Source: Synechococcaceae cyanobacterium SM2_3_2
Lineage (GTDB): Bacteria; Cyanobacteriota; Cyanobacteriia; Thermostichales; Thermostichaceae
Reading direction: 5' to 3'
Assembly (NCBI GenBank): GCA_012031565.1
Contig: JAAUUM010000008.1
Location: 1-46,052, forward strand
Length of the DNA stretch: 46,052 nt
Numbering within the stretch: position 1 is the first letter of the stretch; each line of letters starts with the position of its first letter. The position numbers were made by a program, and so were the translations under genes. Below the pieces are notes generated by a model. The model saw only the letters and a program-made list of their open reading frames with translations. It was not told the origin of the DNA and searched no databases. This document shows positions 25,572 through 33,966 of this stretch, in pieces.

Positions 25572-26726
25572 ATGAAGATGAGAGCTGCTGTCCTCATCAC
25601 CTCTGGAATTGTCGCCAGTCTTGGGCTGGGGATCTATGGGTTTAATCAATTCAACCTTTGGGGAGCGCAGAGCCAAGAGCTGAATCCTCAACAGGAGGAG
25701 AGTTTGACACCAGTGGTGGCTACTCATGTGGGGGCACTCGGTCGGATTGAGCCTGAGGGAGAGGTGATTTTGGTGGGCGGCCTCTTGGGTGAGCGGATTG
25801 GGGAGCTGTTGGTCAGCCAGGGGCAGCGGGTCAACGCCGGGGATCCCTTGGCGCGTTTAGAAAGTTATCGAGAACGACAGGCGGAACGGGATTATGCCGC
25901 TAGCCAATTGGCGGAGGCAGAGCTGCGGCTGCGGGCAGAACTAGCCTATGCTCAGAGCCAAATTACAGAGGCTCAAACCCGGATTGAGCAGATCGATCAA
26001 CCCCAATCAGCCCAAATCCGGTCTCAACGGGCCACCGTCCGACAGCTTGAGATCGAACTGTTGGATGCCCTACGTAACCAAGAGCGGTTTGAGAGTTTGT
26101 ATGCCGATGGAGCGGTTTCCCAACTGGAGCTGGATCAACGGCAATTGACGGTACAGCAGGCTCAACAGGCGCTCAATTCGGCCCAAGCCAGCCTCAGCCA
26201 AATTGACCAATCCCGCCGTTTGGGTCTGGAAAACGCTCAAGCTCAACTGCTGAGTGCCGAAGCCAATCTGCTGCGCGCCCAAACCAGTGTTCAGTTGCAG
26301 TCCCTCAGTCGCAATCTGGAGCTGGCAGAAGCTCGCTTAGAGCGCACCATTATTCGTGCCCCTCAAGCGGGCCAAGTCTTGCGAATTGAGAGTCAGGCGG
26401 GGGAAACCATCAGTGATAACGGCGGCATTCTTGAATTGGCGAATACCGACCAGATGATGGTGGTGGCGGAGATCTATGAAACTGACATTGGGCGAGTGCA
26501 GATGGGGCAGCGGGCCCAGATCACCGGTAGTGGCTTTACCGAATCACTCTCGGGAGTTGTCGATCAAGTGGGTTTACAGATTGGCAGACGAGATGTTCTG
26601 AGTGCTGATCCTGCCGCTGATGTGGATGTGCGGGTGGTGGAGGTCAAGATCCTTCTGGATGCCCAGAGCAGTCAGCAGGTGGCGGGCCTCACCAACATGC
26701 AGGTGGATGTGGCCATCGAGTTATAA
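25572..26726 (+). CDS. devB: DevB-type membrane fusion protein (HlyD family)
   Basis: This 384-residue periplasmic adaptor links an ABC exporter to an outer-membrane channel. An N-terminal membrane anchor (about residues 5-24) is followed by GRIEPEGEVILVGGLLGERIGELLVSQGQRV, which is the first lipoyl half. A long alpha-helical hairpin rich in Gln, Ala and Glu spans residues 95-255. The second lipoyl half has ERTIIRAPQAGQVLRI, and a beta-barrel part contains VVAEIYETDIGRVQMGQ. In Anabaena, DevBCA with a TolC-like protein exports heterocyst glycolipids. In a unicellular host the cargo is unknown. It is the first gene of devB-devC-devA. GGAG lies ten bases before the ATG. The stop starts a degenerate 14-bp repeat. 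Confidence 0.92.
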   Translation: MKMRAAVLITSGIVASLGLGIYGFNQFNLWGAQSQELNPQQEESLTPVVATHVGALGRIEPEGEVILVGGLLGERIGELLVSQGQRVNAGDPLARLESYRERQAERDYAASQLAEAELRLRAELAYAQSQITEAQTRIEQIDQPQSAQIRSQRATVRQLEIELLDALRNQERFESLYADGAVSQLELDQRQLTVQQAQQALNSAQASLSQIDQSRRLGLENAQAQLLSAEANLLRAQTSVQLQSLSRNLELAEARLERTIIRAPQAGQVLRIESQAGETISDNGGILELANTDQMMVVAEIYETDIGRVQMGQRAQITGSGFTESLSGVVDQVGLQIGRRDVLSADPAADVDVRVVEVKILLDAQSSQQVAGLTNMQVDVAIEL

Positions 26727-26767
26727 GCATCATGTTATAGCTATTAAGTTGAAGCTATTAAGTTATA
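26720..26767. repeat. 14-bp repeat series across the devB stop
   Basis: GTTATAAGCATCAT, GTTATAGCTATTAA, GTTGAAGCTATTAA and then GTTATA follow at an exact 14-base period. Copy one holds the TAA stop (26724-26726). Copies two and three carry TAG and TGA at the corresponding place, so a stop is kept although the codon differs. Confidence 0.78.
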
Positions 26768-26798
26768 TCGGGTGGAGCTAGGGGGCAGTTGCATTTCT

Positions 26799-26831
26799 CA
26801 ATCAATAACTTCAATGAATAACTTCTGTCAG
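26799..26831. repeat. 13-bp direct duplication in the devB-devC gap
   Basis: AATAACTTCAATG is followed by AATAACTTCTGTC; the first nine bases are identical. It lies between devB and devC, and no gene is present. Coordinates are approximate to a few bases. Confidence 0.5.
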
Positions 26832-26889
26832 GCTCGACAGCGACAACCAACGGCAAGTATCAGAGACAGCATTTGAGGGATCCCTAAGC

Positions 26890-28116
26890 ATGATCACAGC
26901 CATCGGGTTTGTCGGATTGATCAAAACCGTCACGCAATCTGTCAGCCAGGGCTTGGGGGGAAGCTTTCGGATCCCAGTAGCATGGTTGCAATTAAGCCGG
27001 GAAAAGATTCGCTTGACTGTGGCGTTAGCAGGCATCAGTTTTGCTTGCATTTTGATGTTCATGCAATTGGGGTTTCGAGATGCTTTGTTTGATAGCGCAA
27101 CCTTGTTTCACAAGAGCTTGACAGGGGATATCTTTTTGGTCAGTCCCCAGTCCAATGCTCTGATTGCGATGGACAATTTCTCGCAGCGACGACTCTATCA
27201 AGCTTTACAATTCGATACTGTCCAATCCGTCAGCCCTCTTTATCTCAACTTTGCCCTCTGGAAAAACCCTGAGACGGGGCAGACCCGCAGTATTTTTGTG
27301 GTAGGCATTGATCCGGCAGATGATCCGGTGTCGCTGCCAGAATTAACCCCGCAGGATTTGGAGGCGATCAGAAAAAGTGATGTGGTGATTTTTGATCGAG
27401 CTTCTAGGGCTGAGTTTGGCCCCATCGCTCAGATGTTGGAACAAGGGGATCCGGTTTATTCAGAAGTTGGACGGCGGCGGGTTTCTGTGGGCGGATTGTT
27501 CCAGATGGGAGCCACCTTTGGGGCCGATGGCACCATCTTGACCAGCGATCAAACTTTCTTGCGGATCTTCCCAAATCGGCAGCAGGGACTAATCGAGGCG
27601 GGCAGCATCACCCTCAAATCCGATGCTGATCTAGAGAGTACACTAGCAGCGATGCGTGAAACATTCCCCCAAGATGTCAATATTTTCTCAAAAGCTGAAT
27701 TCATTGAAATGGAGCGTAGTTATTGGGCCGACAGTACCGCCATCGGTTTCATTTTTAGTCTAGGAACCGTGATGGGATTTATCGTCGGCATCGTCATTGT
27801 TTACCAAATTTTGTATACGGATGTAACCGATCATTTGGCAGAATACGCCACCCTCAAAGCGATGGGCTACACCGATGGCTATCTGTTAGGGGTGGTGTTT
27901 CAAGAGGCTTTATTTCTGGCTGTATTAGGGTACATCCCCAGCTATGGTTTGGCGACTCTCCTTTATGATTTAACCCAAGATGCCACCCTTTTGCCGATTG
28001 GGATGACGATGATTCGAGCCTCAGTCGTTTTTGGGTTGGCCTTGACGATGTGCCTCGTCTCAGGGGCGATTGCGGTGAGAAAGTTACGAGCTGCGGATCC
28101 CGCTGATATTTTTTAG
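26890..28116 (+). CDS. devC: DevC-type ABC exporter permease
   Basis: A 408-residue inner-membrane permease of the MacB/FtsX-like kind has one helix near residues 45-65, a large periplasmic domain, and three helices at the C terminus (IGFIFSLGTVMGFIVGIVIVYQILY, the VVFQEALFLAVLGYIPSYG region, and the last near 375-395). The text PVAWLQLSREKIRLTVALAGISFACILMFMQLGFRDALFDSA is highly typical of DevC proteins. With DevA it drives export through DevB. The 163-bp gap to devB contains duplications but no gene. GAGGGA lies about 11 bases before the ATG. Its stop begins a 15-bp triplicate. Confidence 0.93.
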   Translation: MITAIGFVGLIKTVTQSVSQGLGGSFRIPVAWLQLSREKIRLTVALAGISFACILMFMQLGFRDALFDSATLFHKSLTGDIFLVSPQSNALIAMDNFSQRRLYQALQFDTVQSVSPLYLNFALWKNPETGQTRSIFVVGIDPADDPVSLPELTPQDLEAIRKSDVVIFDRASRAEFGPIAQMLEQGDPVYSEVGRRRVSVGGLFQMGATFGADGTILTSDQTFLRIFPNRQQGLIEAGSITLKSDADLESTLAAMRETFPQDVNIFSKAEFIEMERSYWADSTAIGFIFSLGTVMGFIVGIVIVYQILYTDVTDHLAEYATLKAMGYTDGYLLGVVFQEALFLAVLGYIPSYGLATLLYDLTQDATLLPIGMTMIRASVVFGLALTMCLVSGAIAVRKLRAADPADIF

Positions 28117-28150
28117 TTCGATATTTTCTAGTCCAACATTCTTTAGTCCG
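28106..28150. repeat. 15-bp repeat, three copies, across the devC stop
   Basis: ATATTTTTTAGTTCG, ATATTTTCTAGTCCA and ACATTCTTTAGTCCG are adjacent. The first holds the TAG stop (28114-28116), and the 15-base period places TAG again in frame twice more, so three in-frame stops follow one another. Confidence 0.88.
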
Positions 28151-28194
28151 CCACATTTTGAGCTTACTTTCTGTTTAGTGTTGGGATTTTTCTG

Positions 28195-28917
28195 ATGCAA
28201 CCGAATACTCTCGTTCCTCAACCCCATCCCTCTCTGCACCAAACGGAACCTCTGATTTCTATTCGAGGGGTCGATCACTTTTTTGGAACGGGATCCCTAC
28301 GCAAACAGGTTTTGCTGGATATTCACCTGACCATTTATCCCGGAGAAATTGTCTTGATGACGGGGCCATCGGGATCGGGCAAAACCACCTTGCTGACCTT
28401 GATGGGTGCGCTGCGATCTGTACAGTTTGGCAGTCTCACTATTTTGGGGGAAGAATTGCATGGGGCATCTGTTCGTAAGCTGACCCGCATCCGTCGCAAT
28501 ATCGGCTATATCTTTCAGGCCCACAATCTCCTGCGCTTTTTGACCGCCACCCAAAATGTCCAGATGTCGCTAGAGTTGCACCGGATCCCGCCTGCATTGG
28601 CCCGACAGCAGGCACAGGAGATGCTGACAGCGGTGGGACTGGCTGATCACCTTGATTTTTTCCCGGAGAAGATGTCGGGGGGACAAAAACAACGGGTGGC
28701 GATTGCCAGAGCCTTAGTTAGCCAGCCCAAGTTGGTGTTGGCGGATGAGCCCACCGCTGCTCTGGATAGCAAGTCGGGTCGAGAGGTGGTCAATTTGATG
28801 CAGGCGTTGGCCCGAAATCAGGGCTGTTCAATTTTGATGGTCACCCATGACAACCGAATCCTGGATGTGGCAGATCGAATTGTCACGATGGAAGATGGCC
28901 AGCTCCAATCCACCTGA
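28195..28917 (+). CDS. devA: DevA-type ABC exporter ATPase
   Basis: A 240-residue ATPase subunit powers the DevBC exporter. All ABC motifs are present: Walker A GPSGSGKTT near residue 62, Q loop in YIFQAHNLL, signature MSGGQKQR, Walker B LVLADEPTAALDS and the switch histidine in VTHDNR. It belongs to the LolD/MacB-like subfamily. The N-terminal 20 residues are a short variable extension. It lies 78 bases after devC, a gap filled largely by the 15-bp repeat array, and ends 65 bases before the convergent pseudouridine synthase gene. Confidence 0.95.
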   Translation: MQPNTLVPQPHPSLHQTEPLISIRGVDHFFGTGSLRKQVLLDIHLTIYPGEIVLMTGPSGSGKTTLLTLMGALRSVQFGSLTILGEELHGASVRKLTRIRRNIGYIFQAHNLLRFLTATQNVQMSLELHRIPPALARQQAQEMLTAVGLADHLDFFPEKMSGGQKQRVAIARALVSQPKLVLADEPTAALDSKSGREVVNLMQALARNQGCSILMVTHDNRILDVADRIVTMEDGQLQST

Positions 28918-28964
28918 GCTGGGGATCCTGACAGCTTTCCACTTCACGGATAAGTTTTACCAAT

Positions 28965-28990
28965 AAATTTCACAGACAAATTTCACAGAC
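28965..28990. repeat. Perfect 13-bp duplication across the pseudouridine synthase stop
   Basis: AAATTTCACAGAC occurs twice in tandem. On the minus strand the gene-proximal copy holds its TGA stop (28985-28983), and the next copy repeats TGA in the +1 frame. Confidence 0.93.
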
Positions 28991-29588
28991 AAGAGGATCT
29001 TGCCTGGGACTGGGGTAACCCACTGGCCTGCCGTAAGCAGTTGATTTCGGCTGTGGTCAATTCCCGCCATTCTCCTGGGGCCAGATCCCCCAACGGGATC
29101 CCGGCAAAAGCCACCCGGATCAACCGCAAGGTGGGAAATCCTACCGCTGCCGTCATCCGCCGCACTTGGCGATTGCGTCCCTCCCGCAAGGTCAATTGGA
29201 TCCAGTGGGTGGGAATCTGGGCTCGATAGCGAATAGGGGGATCCCGAGGGGGCCAATCAGGCTGAGGGGACAAGTCCTGTGCCTGGGCCGGACGGGTGCG
29301 TTGCCCCTGAATAATCACCCCTTGACTTAGGTCTCGCAGCGCCTCTGGGGTCGGGATCCCTTCCACCTGAATCCAGTAGGTGCGTTGATGTCCCCACAGT
29401 GGATCTAACAGACGAGCCTTGAGCCGTCCATCATCAGTCAGCAACAGGATCCCTTCACTGTCTCGATCCAAGCGTCCCACTGAGTAAACATTGGGTTGAG
29501 CAATAAAATCTTTGAGGGTTGTTCGCCCAGCTTCATCGCTAAATTGGCAGAGAACATCATAGGGCTTGTGAAACAAAAGATATTTCAT
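28983..29588 (-). CDS. RNA pseudouridine synthase, RluE-like (RsuA family)
   Basis: A 201-residue pseudouridine synthase isomerises a uridine in ribosomal RNA. The catalytic aspartate is in VGRLDRDSEGILLLT (about residue 40). The N terminus LLFHKPYDVLCQFSDE and the later LREGRNRQVRRMTAAVGFPTLRLIR are typical of the RsuA/RluE group. There is no N-terminal S4 domain, which fits the RluE type (a 23S rRNA target in E. coli); the exact target here is inferred. The gene converges on devA, and the STAS gene diverges from it. Confidence 0.9.
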   Translation of the reverse strand: MKYLLFHKPYDVLCQFSDEAGRTTLKDFIAQPNVYSVGRLDRDSEGILLLTDDGRLKARLLDPLWGHQRTYWIQVEGIPTPEALRDLSQGVIIQGQRTRPAQAQDLSPQPDWPPRDPPIRYRAQIPTHWIQLTLREGRNRQVRRMTAAVGFPTLRLIRVAFAGIPLGDLAPGEWRELTTAEINCLRQASGLPQSQARSSCL

Positions 29589-29694
29589 CGGCTGCCAGCT
29601 GGTTTCTTGATTATTTTCTGGCTTGGGCGTACTTTTTCGGACTGTGAACGTATGATCAAACGATGATAGCTCTCGCTCTTGAGGTGCGTAGTCA

Positions 29695-30057
29695 ATGAAA
29701 GTTTGGGATCAAATCAACGCTGCAAACGAAACGGTTAAGGTAATCCAGCTCCCCCCTGGGCGACTGAATGCGGTCAATGCCACTGATATGAGAACCCAAC
29801 TGCTAGATATCCTGGCAGGACAAAATGGATCCTTTGCCAGCGTGATACTGGATCTAAGCCAAATCACGTTTGTAGACAGTATTGGCATGTCGGTGCTGAT
29901 CGCTCTGTTGCGCTTTTGCAATGAATCATCTCTGAACCTCAAGTTGGTGGGGGTGCAGCCCCAGGCCAAGCCGACCTTCGATATTTTAGAGATGACCCAA
30001 GTTTTTGAGTTTTTTGGCACGATTGGGGATGCTATCGGGGCAGCAGAGCAAAAGTAG
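29695..30057 (+). CDS. STAS-domain anti-sigma-factor antagonist-like protein
   Basis: The 120-residue protein is essentially one STAS domain. It shows GRLNAVNATDMRTQL, then SVILDLSQITFVDSIGMSVLIALLR. The serine in VDSIG is in the place phosphorylated by partner-switching kinases in SpoIIAA-type proteins. Such proteins release partners by binding an anti-sigma kinase when unphosphorylated. No kinase or phosphatase gene lies next to it, so the partner is unknown. GAGGTG is nine bases upstream of the ATG. Roughly 500 bases of non-coding DNA follow. Confidence 0.88.
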   Translation: MKVWDQINAANETVKVIQLPPGRLNAVNATDMRTQLLDILAGQNGSFASVILDLSQITFVDSIGMSVLIALLRFCNESSLNLKLVGVQPQAKPTFDILEMTQVFEFFGTIGDAIGAAEQK

Positions 30058-30564
30058 AGCTGTCAACGCTCGTTAGCTGCCGTCGAAAGTGACTAACATT
30101 TAGTGCCCATCATTTAGTGCCGATCATTTACAGTTAGGCAGGCTTTACCTATCGAGTCTGACAGTTTTCGCTCGCAGGCCCTTGCCATAGGGACGAGGAG
30201 AGACAGCCTTGATAGGGCCTGAGCCGACTGTGGTGTTGACTTCTCCCTACATTCTGCTGGGGTAAGTGTGACTGAGCCAACAACAAGCCCAGTCAAATTA
30301 ACGCTACAACTGTAAAATCTACACCAGCCGCAGCAAGACTTCAGCGGCGAAGAGCCCCTCATTTCCTCTCCTGCACATCTGGGTTAGGTCATCTTTCTGT
30401 CCTGTGATTGAAGCCAAATTCCCCTTGTTTGGTTTGGCATGGTCTGAATTCTACCTCTGAGTTTGCCGCCTCTGAGCCTGACTCAGGGATCCCTATCTTT
30501 GGCTATCTGCACCTCTTGTCCCCTTGCTTAATCCCAATCGCCTCGCAGTCTTTGGAGTTTTGAA
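30058..30564. other. 507-bp gap of unknown content
   Basis: I see no convincing gene. The left part carries three 14-bp repeats (30095-30136). The centre, about 30160-30390, has several short complementary segments such as CCCTTGCCATAGGG and CTTCAGCGGCGAAG and could encode a structured RNA, but it matches no RNA class I can identify. A short antisense frame at 30114-30362 has no sign of being coding. The M20 promoter is presumably near the right end. Confidence 0.45.
30095..30136. repeat. 14-bp repeat, three copies, downstream of the STAS gene
   Basis: AACATTTAGTGCCC, ATCATTTAGTGCCG and ATCATTTACAGTTA are adjacent. They begin 37 bases after the stop, so they do not include it, but they have the same period as repeats that do. 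Confidence 0.82.
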
Positions 30565-31791
30565 ATGCCAACGCTTGCCCCCCCGATCAATCCCGCCCTG
30601 GATCCGACGCTGCGGCCAGAGGTGCAAGCACTAGCTCCAGATCTGGTGATTTGGCGACGACATCTCCACCAATATCCCGAGTTGGGGTTCCAAGAGGCCA
30701 AAACCGCTGCATACATTCAGTTTTTGTTGACCCAGTGGGGGGTTGAGTTCCGGTCAGAAATGGCCAAAACCGGCATTGTGGCCACCGTTCACGGCGATCA
30801 AGATGGCCCGACTTTAGCCATTCGTGCCGATATGGATGCCTTGCCGATTGAAGAAGAAAATGAGGTGGACTATCGCTCTAGCCATCCGCAGCGGATGCAC
30901 GCCTGTGGCCATGACGGACATACCGCCATCGCTCTGGGTACAGTCAAGTTGCTGCACCAACAGCGCCATGCTCTCAAGGGCACCGTCAAGGTGATCTTTC
31001 AGCCCGCCGAAGAAGGCCCCGGTGGTGCTCAGCCCATGATCGAACAAGGGGTACTCCGGGATCCCGACGTGGAGGCAATCATCGGCCTGCACCTGTGGAA
31101 CCAGATGTCGGTGGGCACGATTGGGGTCAAGAGTGGCCCTTCGATGGCTTTTGCCGACCGCTTTGAGATCATCGTTCATGGGGTGGGAGGACATGGAGCC
31201 TTGCCGCATCAGACGGTGGACAGCATCGTGGTGGGATCCCAGATCGTCAGTGCCCTGCAAACGGTGGTCTCCCGCAGCGTCGACCCAATGCAACCTGCCG
31301 TGCTCTCGATCGGGCGGTTCCGGGCCGGAGATGCCTTCAATGTGATCGCCCCCAAAGCCGAGATTGGCGGTACGATTCGTAGCTTTGATCCGGCTGTGGC
31401 GGATCTGATTCCCCAGCGGATTGAGCAGATTGTGGCTGGCATCTGTCAGGCTCAAGGGGCCCGCTATGACTTCAACTACATTCGCTACTACCCCGCTGTG
31501 ATCAATGATGGGCGGATGGCCCGTCTGGTGGAAACCGCCGCCCGCCAAGTGCTGGGATCCGCTGGCACCATCACCCCGGAGATGACGATGGGGGGAGAGG
31601 ATATGTCGTTTTTCCTTCGTGAGATCCCCGGTTGCTACTTTTTCTTGGGATCCGCCAACCCTGACAAAGGGCTCAATTATCCTCATCACCATCCCCGTTT
31701 TGACTTTGATGAGACTGCGTTGCCGATTGGAGTGGAGATCTTTCTGCGCTGTGTGGAGGATTTTATGAACCGTGGCCTAGACGGTCTGTGA
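30565..31791 (+). CDS. M20-family amidohydrolase (N-acyl-amino-acid/IAA-amino-acid hydrolase-like)
   Basis: The 408-residue metallopeptidase removes acyl groups from amino acids or related conjugates. The two-metal site is complete: ADMDALPIEEE, MHACGHDGHTA with Cys and His ligands, QPAEEGPGG with the catalytic glutamate pair, IGLHLWNQM, and GGEDMSFF near the C terminus. A lid domain with GVGGHGALPHQTVDSI is also typical. Substrate cannot be told from sequence; hippurate, N-acetyl amino acids or indole-acetyl conjugates are known for relatives. It stands alone, transcribed rightward after a 500-bp gap. Confidence 0.93.
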   Translation: MPTLAPPINPALDPTLRPEVQALAPDLVIWRRHLHQYPELGFQEAKTAAYIQFLLTQWGVEFRSEMAKTGIVATVHGDQDGPTLAIRADMDALPIEEENEVDYRSSHPQRMHACGHDGHTAIALGTVKLLHQQRHALKGTVKVIFQPAEEGPGGAQPMIEQGVLRDPDVEAIIGLHLWNQMSVGTIGVKSGPSMAFADRFEIIVHGVGGHGALPHQTVDSIVVGSQIVSALQTVVSRSVDPMQPAVLSIGRFRAGDAFNVIAPKAEIGGTIRSFDPAVADLIPQRIEQIVAGICQAQGARYDFNYIRYYPAVINDGRMARLVETAARQVLGSAGTITPEMTMGGEDMSFFLREIPGCYFFLGSANPDKGLNYPHHHPRFDFDETALPIGVEIFLRCVEDFMNRGLDGL

Positions 31792-31914
31792 CCTGCTGTT
31801 ACTTGGATAAGGCACAGGAACGTGCAGGAATGAATAGATAAAGAATTAGCCTAACCTCAGCATAGTGATGGATAATTGAGATCCAAAAGTTGTCAACATT
31901 ATTTTTGAGACAAC

Positions 31915-32214
31915 ATGACTACCAAAATCAAGCTCACATACCGAGTTCCATCCTTCCTTGAAGGAGTTGCTCGAATTTTTGACATATCCGGTGTCTTCAG
32001 AGATGAGGTGACGGTTGTGCCTCTACCACCCGTTTCTAAAAGTCGTAGATCTAAAAAGCGCGTGCCTCCTGAAGTTGCCGAAGCGAGAGCGATTGCCGCA
32101 GCATCACGTCGGATCAATGAAGATATGAGCCTCGTTGCAGGTAGAATGCGTCCGGTGGCAGTCCGTCGTCAGCACTCTATCTTGGCGGGAAAGTCTAGTG
32201 TGGGATCCCATTAA
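31915..32214 (+). CDS. Hypothetical protein, 99 residues
   Basis: I do not recognise this protein. It has a short beta-rich start (KIKLTYRVPSFLEGVARIFDISGVF), then a basic linker (SKSRRSKKRVPP) and an Ala/Glu-rich helix with many charged residues (EVAEARAIAAASRRINEDM). The GC content is lower than in flanking genes. Its stop lies 22 bases before the DUF2335 gene, so the two are probably co-transcribed and may act together. Start support is modest (TTGAGAC upstream). Confidence 0.5.
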   Translation: MTTKIKLTYRVPSFLEGVARIFDISGVFRDEVTVVPLPPVSKSRRSKKRVPPEVAEARAIAAASRRINEDMSLVAGRMRPVAVRRQHSILAGKSSVGSH

Positions 32215-32236
32215 TCCATAAGCGTTCTGCAAAGAT

Positions 32237-32833
32237 ATGCCAGCAGTGACCCCTCCTGATCAGCCTCGGGAACCAGAAGTCCCCCCAGTCCAAGCCGAAG
32301 TTGTGGAAGATGGGGGGACTCAACGTGAGCAGATAGCAAAGCGTGATGATGATCCCCCTGAGTATGAACTTTCCTACAGAGAAGGGCCACTACCACCGGA
32401 TGAATTAGAGCACTACAACCGACTAGTTCCTGGGTTTGCAAAAGATTATCTTGAAGATATTCGCAATGAATCTCAGCATCGAAGAGAAATGGAAAGAGCG
32501 GAACTTCAGCTAGAAAGAGATCGATTTGAGCAGGGCAAAGAAGTTTTGCGTTTTCAAGAGAGAGTCATTAATAGTAATCAACAGCGTTCAACTAAAGGAT
32601 TGAACCGGGGAACTGTCATTTTTATGAGTGGCATCATAGCTGCTGTGATCCTTGGTCTTTCAGGGCGGGAGACTACTGCTGTTGCCGTGGTGGGTTCTTT
32701 GGCGGCTGTCGCGCTGGTTTCTTATGGCACGGATGCATTCAACAAAAGTCGACAGAAAGAGATCACTTCTAACAGTGACACTCTTGAATTTCCTGAGGAA
32801 AAGGATCCACCTAGACTACCTGGAGATACCTAA
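32237..32833 (+). CDS. DUF2335 family predicted membrane protein
   Basis: The 198-residue protein matches DUF2335 in layout. A Pro/Glu-rich start precedes LPPDELEHYNRLVPGFAKDYLEDI. A charged coiled coil follows (RREMERAELQLERDRFEQGKEV, about residues 83-105), and two close hydrophobic helices lie near 130-165. The last 30 residues are polar. The function of DUF2335 is unknown to me. Codon use is less GC-rich than the neighbours and there is a single GGATCC word in the gene, so it may have arrived with the 99-residue gene upstream. An anchor-plus-coiled-coil sensor or scaffold is one guess. Confidence 0.72.
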   Translation: MPAVTPPDQPREPEVPPVQAEVVEDGGTQREQIAKRDDDPPEYELSYREGPLPPDELEHYNRLVPGFAKDYLEDIRNESQHRREMERAELQLERDRFEQGKEVLRFQERVINSNQQRSTKGLNRGTVIFMSGIIAAVILGLSGRETTAVAVVGSLAAVALVSYGTDAFNKSRQKEITSNSDTLEFPEEKDPPRLPGDT

Positions 32834-32994
32834 CTTATCCACCACCAAGAACAAGCTTGACAAAACAAATTGGGCTATCTCTATGTTGTGAATCATTGTT
32901 TTCCAAAAAAGCTACAAAACCTATTGAATGATTGAGTCCTCATACCTGCCAAGTTTTCCCTTAGGATTGCTCTGGCCCGCTTCCTGGATCCCCT

Positions 32995-33924
32995 GTGTTA
33001 AACACCCTTTTGCAAGTCTATGCGCCCCTGGTGGGGTGGACGGTGGTGGGCATCGTCATCCGTCGTCTCACAGTCGGGATCCCCTGGGCGGATCCCCGTA
33101 TCCTGGGGCGGTTGATGTATTGGCTGGGGGTGCCTCTGGGCATCATTGGCTTTTTGCTGGGCACCGATCTGTCGGGATCCGAGTGGGTGGCGGGCCTGAT
33201 GGGCTGGGTGGCGGTGGCGATAGCAGCAGCGTTGTCCTGGATTTTTTGGCGGGTACGGGGAGAACAGCGCTTGACGGCGGGGCAGTGGGGCAGCTTTCAG
33301 CTTTCGGCCATGTTGGGCAACACGGGCTATGTGGGTTTTCCCCTCTGTTTAGCGGTGGGGGGCATGGCCTATTTTGGCTGGGCCTTGTTTTATGACATGC
33401 TCTGCACCCTGTTTAGTGCCTATGGGCTGGGGGTCTGGGTGGCCAGCCGTTCTGGCAAACATCAGCTCTCCCAACGACAGGTGGCAGTCAATGTGCTGCG
33501 GAGTCCGGCTCTGTGGTCGTTTGGGTTTGGGTTATTGCTCAAAGGGATCCCTGTGCCCGACTTGCTACAAGAGAGCTTGCTGAGGGTGGCTTGGGGGCTG
33601 ATCCCGGTCAGTCTGATCATGCTGGGGATGCGACTGGGAATGGTGGATCCGGGGCATCGTTGGTTTCAGGCCGGATGGCCGATCATGATCAAGCTGATCC
33701 TGGTGCCAGCCCTGGTGGCGATGCTGCTCATTCCACTGCCCATTCCCGTCATGGCCAAATTGATCATCACCCTGCAAGCTGGCATGCCACCCGCTATGGC
33801 AACTCTGGTGCTGACGGAAGAATTTGAGCTGGATTATGAACTGACCATCGGATCCCTGGCGCTGGGGTATGGCCTGTCACTGTTGACCTTGCCCCTCTGG
33901 ATCCTACTCTGGGGCGGTGGCTAG
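32995..33924 (+). CDS. AEC family transporter (auxin efflux carrier-like)
   Basis: A 309-residue permease with about ten helices belongs to the AEC/BART superfamily. Typical elements are the N-terminal FYxxG-like region replaced here by LLQVYAPLVGWTVVGIVIRR, the QLSAMLGNTGYVGFPLCLAV segment with the conserved NTGYVGFP, and the late ITLQAGMPPAMATLVLTEEFELDYELT segment. Bacterial members carry small organic acids or amino-acid derivatives; the substrate is unknown. The start is GTG 32995, since upstream in-frame codons give no start. It ends 37 bases before the convergent mreD stop. Confidence 0.86.
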   Translation: MLNTLLQVYAPLVGWTVVGIVIRRLTVGIPWADPRILGRLMYWLGVPLGIIGFLLGTDLSGSEWVAGLMGWVAVAIAAALSWIFWRVRGEQRLTAGQWGSFQLSAMLGNTGYVGFPLCLAVGGMAYFGWALFYDMLCTLFSAYGLGVWVASRSGKHQLSQRQVAVNVLRSPALWSFGFGLLLKGIPVPDLLQESLLRVAWGLIPVSLIMLGMRLGMVDPGHRWFQAGWPIMIKLILVPALVAMLLIPLPIPVMAKLIITLQAGMPPAMATLVLTEEFELDYELTIGSLALGYGLSLLTLPLWILLWGGG

Positions 33925-33942
33925 AGCTGAGGATTTCCAGCG

Positions 33943-33966
33943 GTCGCTATCATTGTCGCCATCATT
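33943..33966. repeat. 12-bp duplication across the mreD stop
   Basis: On the minus strand, AATGATGGCGAC is followed by AATGATAGCGAC, one mismatch in 12. The first holds the mreD TGA, and the second repeats TGA in frame. Confidence 0.88.

Noticed and set aside
4104-30136. Short repeats considered as CRISPR arrays
   Set aside because: Units are directly adjacent, only two or three per site, and have no spacers or cas genes.
30114-30362. 82-codon minus-strand frame in the gap after the STAS gene
   Set aside because: It has no recognisable fold, a Cys/Ser-rich sequence and no good ribosome-binding site.
30814-31692. 292-codon minus-strand frame opposite the M20 gene
   Set aside because: It is a shadow of the conserved amidohydrolase on the plus strand.
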